Assembly (NCBI GenBank): GCA_027487315.1
Contig: JAIYDW010000099.1
Span: forward strand, 1-42,701
Source of the DNA: Verrucomicrobiaceae bacterium
Lineage (GTDB): Bacteria > Verrucomicrobiota > Verrucomicrobiia > Verrucomicrobiales > Verrucomicrobiaceae
DNA length: 42,701 bases
Reading direction: 5' to 3'
Positions within the stretch are counted from its first letter, which is position 1. Every line of letters begins with the position of its first letter. The notes under the pieces are model-generated. The model worked only from the letters and a program-made list of their open reading frames with translations, was not told the DNA's origin and did not search any database. Shown here piece by piece: positions 41,635 through 42,701 of the stretch. The translations under genes were made by a program, and so were the position numbers.

Positions 41635-42701
41635 ATGCCTGAGTTAGCCGAATCCCCCGAAGAATTGAAAGAACGTATCGAAGCCCTTACAAGGGATCTG
41701 AATCAAAGCAGAAGCGACGTTGATAAGCTGAGTAAGCTGGATGTGCTGGCCTTTGGCGGTGGCGAGATTGATGCGACGGAACTGAGTGATGATGACCTGC
41801 GTGAGGTGTTCGACATGGCGATGTCGTCGGACAAGCTGAACAACTTGCCGGATGGGTTTGATCCGAACAAGGGGCGGCATGATCCCTTGAAGCAGCATCC
41901 TTATTCTGCGGATGCGCTTATGGAAAGCGGAGTCTTGACCACGGATCGAAGCCGAACGGACATGCTCAAGGGCCTGAATGCGCTGATGGAGCACAACGGC
42001 CACAATTTGACCATGGAGGTATTGGCTTTCAAGGCGTCGGCGACTGAGATGAGGATTGCGGCGCTGGAAGGTCACCTGGGAACGCTACAGGGGGATCATC
42101 AGAATCTCATCAAGCTGGGTTTGGCGGCAGAAGGCGACGAGATGTCGCAGGCAATCGGTCTGCTGAAGGAGGGGATTAAGAGCTTCGAGCAAAAGATCGA
42201 CATGTTGTCGACCGAGATCGAGATGCAGGTGGAGATGTATCCAGACAATATCTTGGAACAAGCGAAGCGGCTGCTGGATTATCCGGGATTGACTCCAGAG
42301 GAACTTTTAACTGCGAGTCAGGAAGAGAAGGCGCTGGATGCGAAGTTGAAGAAGGGGGAAGTGGGTGAAGAAGTGTTCAGGCGGATCGAGGCAGATAAGA
42401 ATCTGACCCATGATCAGAAGCAGCGGATTCACCAGCAGTTGGGCAAGCATGGCATGGAGCAGGAGTTGAACCAGAAACAAGAGACGACCATCCTTCGTCA
42501 GGCGACCAAAAACACGCACTACATGTCCGCATACTTAAAGGTGTATGCCAAGGAATACAATGAAGCGTTGGTGCAGTTTGCGAAGGACGAACTGGATAAG
42601 ACCAAGCTTCCAAATGACCCGGGGTTGTCGAAGCGGTTTCCGCGTGTTGGGGAGACGGATGAGCAAGCTACGGGATTGAAGCCCGGCACACAGAAGCAAC
42701 T
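41635..42701 (+). CDS. Helical coiled-coil protein of unknown function (C-terminus outside window)
   Basis: The frame runs open from the ATG at 41635 to the right edge, 355 residues. It has no signal peptide, membrane helix or catalytic motif I recognise. It is rich in Glu, Lys, Leu and Met, with long heptad-like stretches such as PEELKERIEALTRDLNQSRS, LLKEGIKSFEQKIDML and VFRRIEADKNLTHDQKQRIH. FGGGEIDATELSDDDLREVFDMA hints at a short acidic motif. Codon use is ordinary. The third GLKP palindrome lies near the edge. It may be structural or a partner-binding protein. Function cannot be named. Confidence 0.7.
   Translation, partial: MPELAESPEELKERIEALTRDLNQSRSDVDKLSKLDVLAFGGGEIDATELSDDDLREVFDMAMSSDKLNNLPDGFDPNKGRHDPLKQHPYSADALMESGVLTTDRSRTDMLKGLNALMEHNGHNLTMEVLAFKASATEMRIAALEGHLGTLQGDHQNLIKLGLAAEGDEMSQAIGLLKEGIKSFEQKIDMLSTEIEMQVEMYPDNILEQAKRLLDYPGLTPEELLTASQEEKALDAKLKKGEVGEEVFRRIEADKNLTHDQKQRIHQQLGKHGMEQELNQKQETTILRQATKNTHYMSAYLKVYAKEYNEALVQFAKDELDKTKLPNDPGLSKRFPRVGETDEQATGLKPGTQKQ
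42671..42685 (+). repeat. Palindromic repeat copy 3 in the coiled-coil gene
   Basis: CGGG and CCCG (42671-42685) flank ATTGAAG, followed by GCACACAG. In frame it encodes TGLKPGT, the same core peptide as the two copies in the fusion gene, with a diverged loop and tail. Confidence 0.55.

Overview
The window reads as chromosomal DNA of a GC-rich bacterium of the Planctomycetes-Verrucomicrobia group, most likely Verrucomicrobiota. This rests on family content: a DUF1549-type protein with CxxCH motifs, DUF1080 proteins, three secreted sulfatases, an ECF sigma factor next to a FecR/LamG protein, and a 1543-residue ThuA / discoidin-like / PVC dehydrogenase / HEAT / cytochrome c fusion. The lineage call is inferred from these families and no database search was run. 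Most genes lack a strong Shine-Dalgarno, so starts were chosen from signal peptides, 4-bp ATGA overlaps and family lengths.

Layout. 1-2398 (minus): an exported esterase upstream of a cytochrome-type DUF1549 protein cut by the window edge. 2478-7998 (minus): two P-loop ATPases and an exported TIM-barrel-like protein, each coupled to the next by a 4-bp overlap, behind a promoter embedded in a perfect 28-bp palindrome. 8079-13220 (minus): ECF sigma factor, FecR/LamG regulator and two sulfatases, which look like a self-contained regulon. 13285-16226 (minus): housekeeping block with Rrf2 regulator, EF-P, GAPDH and a thioredoxin-like protein, with two clear intrinsic terminators. 16374-20665: two DUF1080 proteins, a class V aminotransferase and a lipoprotein on plus, plus a small GYF_2-like protein with a histone H1-like tail on minus. 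20666-28014 (minus): a third sulfatase, an alpha/beta hydrolase, a tail-anchored unknown, TatC, a NUDIX hydrolase and ArgH. 28181-30692: tRNA-Ser(GCU), gamma-glutamyltransferase, a small membrane protein and tRNA-Ala(GGC). 30806-34047 (minus): RodA, an OppF-like ATPase and a prepilin peptidase. 34251-38882 (plus): the large fusion protein. 38865-42701: an ABC1/AarF kinase coupled to a TetR regulator, a DUF2721 membrane protein, and a coiled-coil protein cut by the right edge.

The genes mix polysaccharide scavenging at the cell surface (sulfatases, DUF1080, ThuA/dehydrogenase fusion, GH-like protein, DUF1549 protein) with core functions (gap, argH, efp, tatC, rodA, tRNAs). The best candidate for something undescribed is the two-ATPase operon with its palindromic promoter. 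Second is a short palindromic repeat that sits inside coding sequence three times in the same frame, each time encoding Gly-Leu-Lys-Pro. Several further palindromes lie at gene starts and may be operators.
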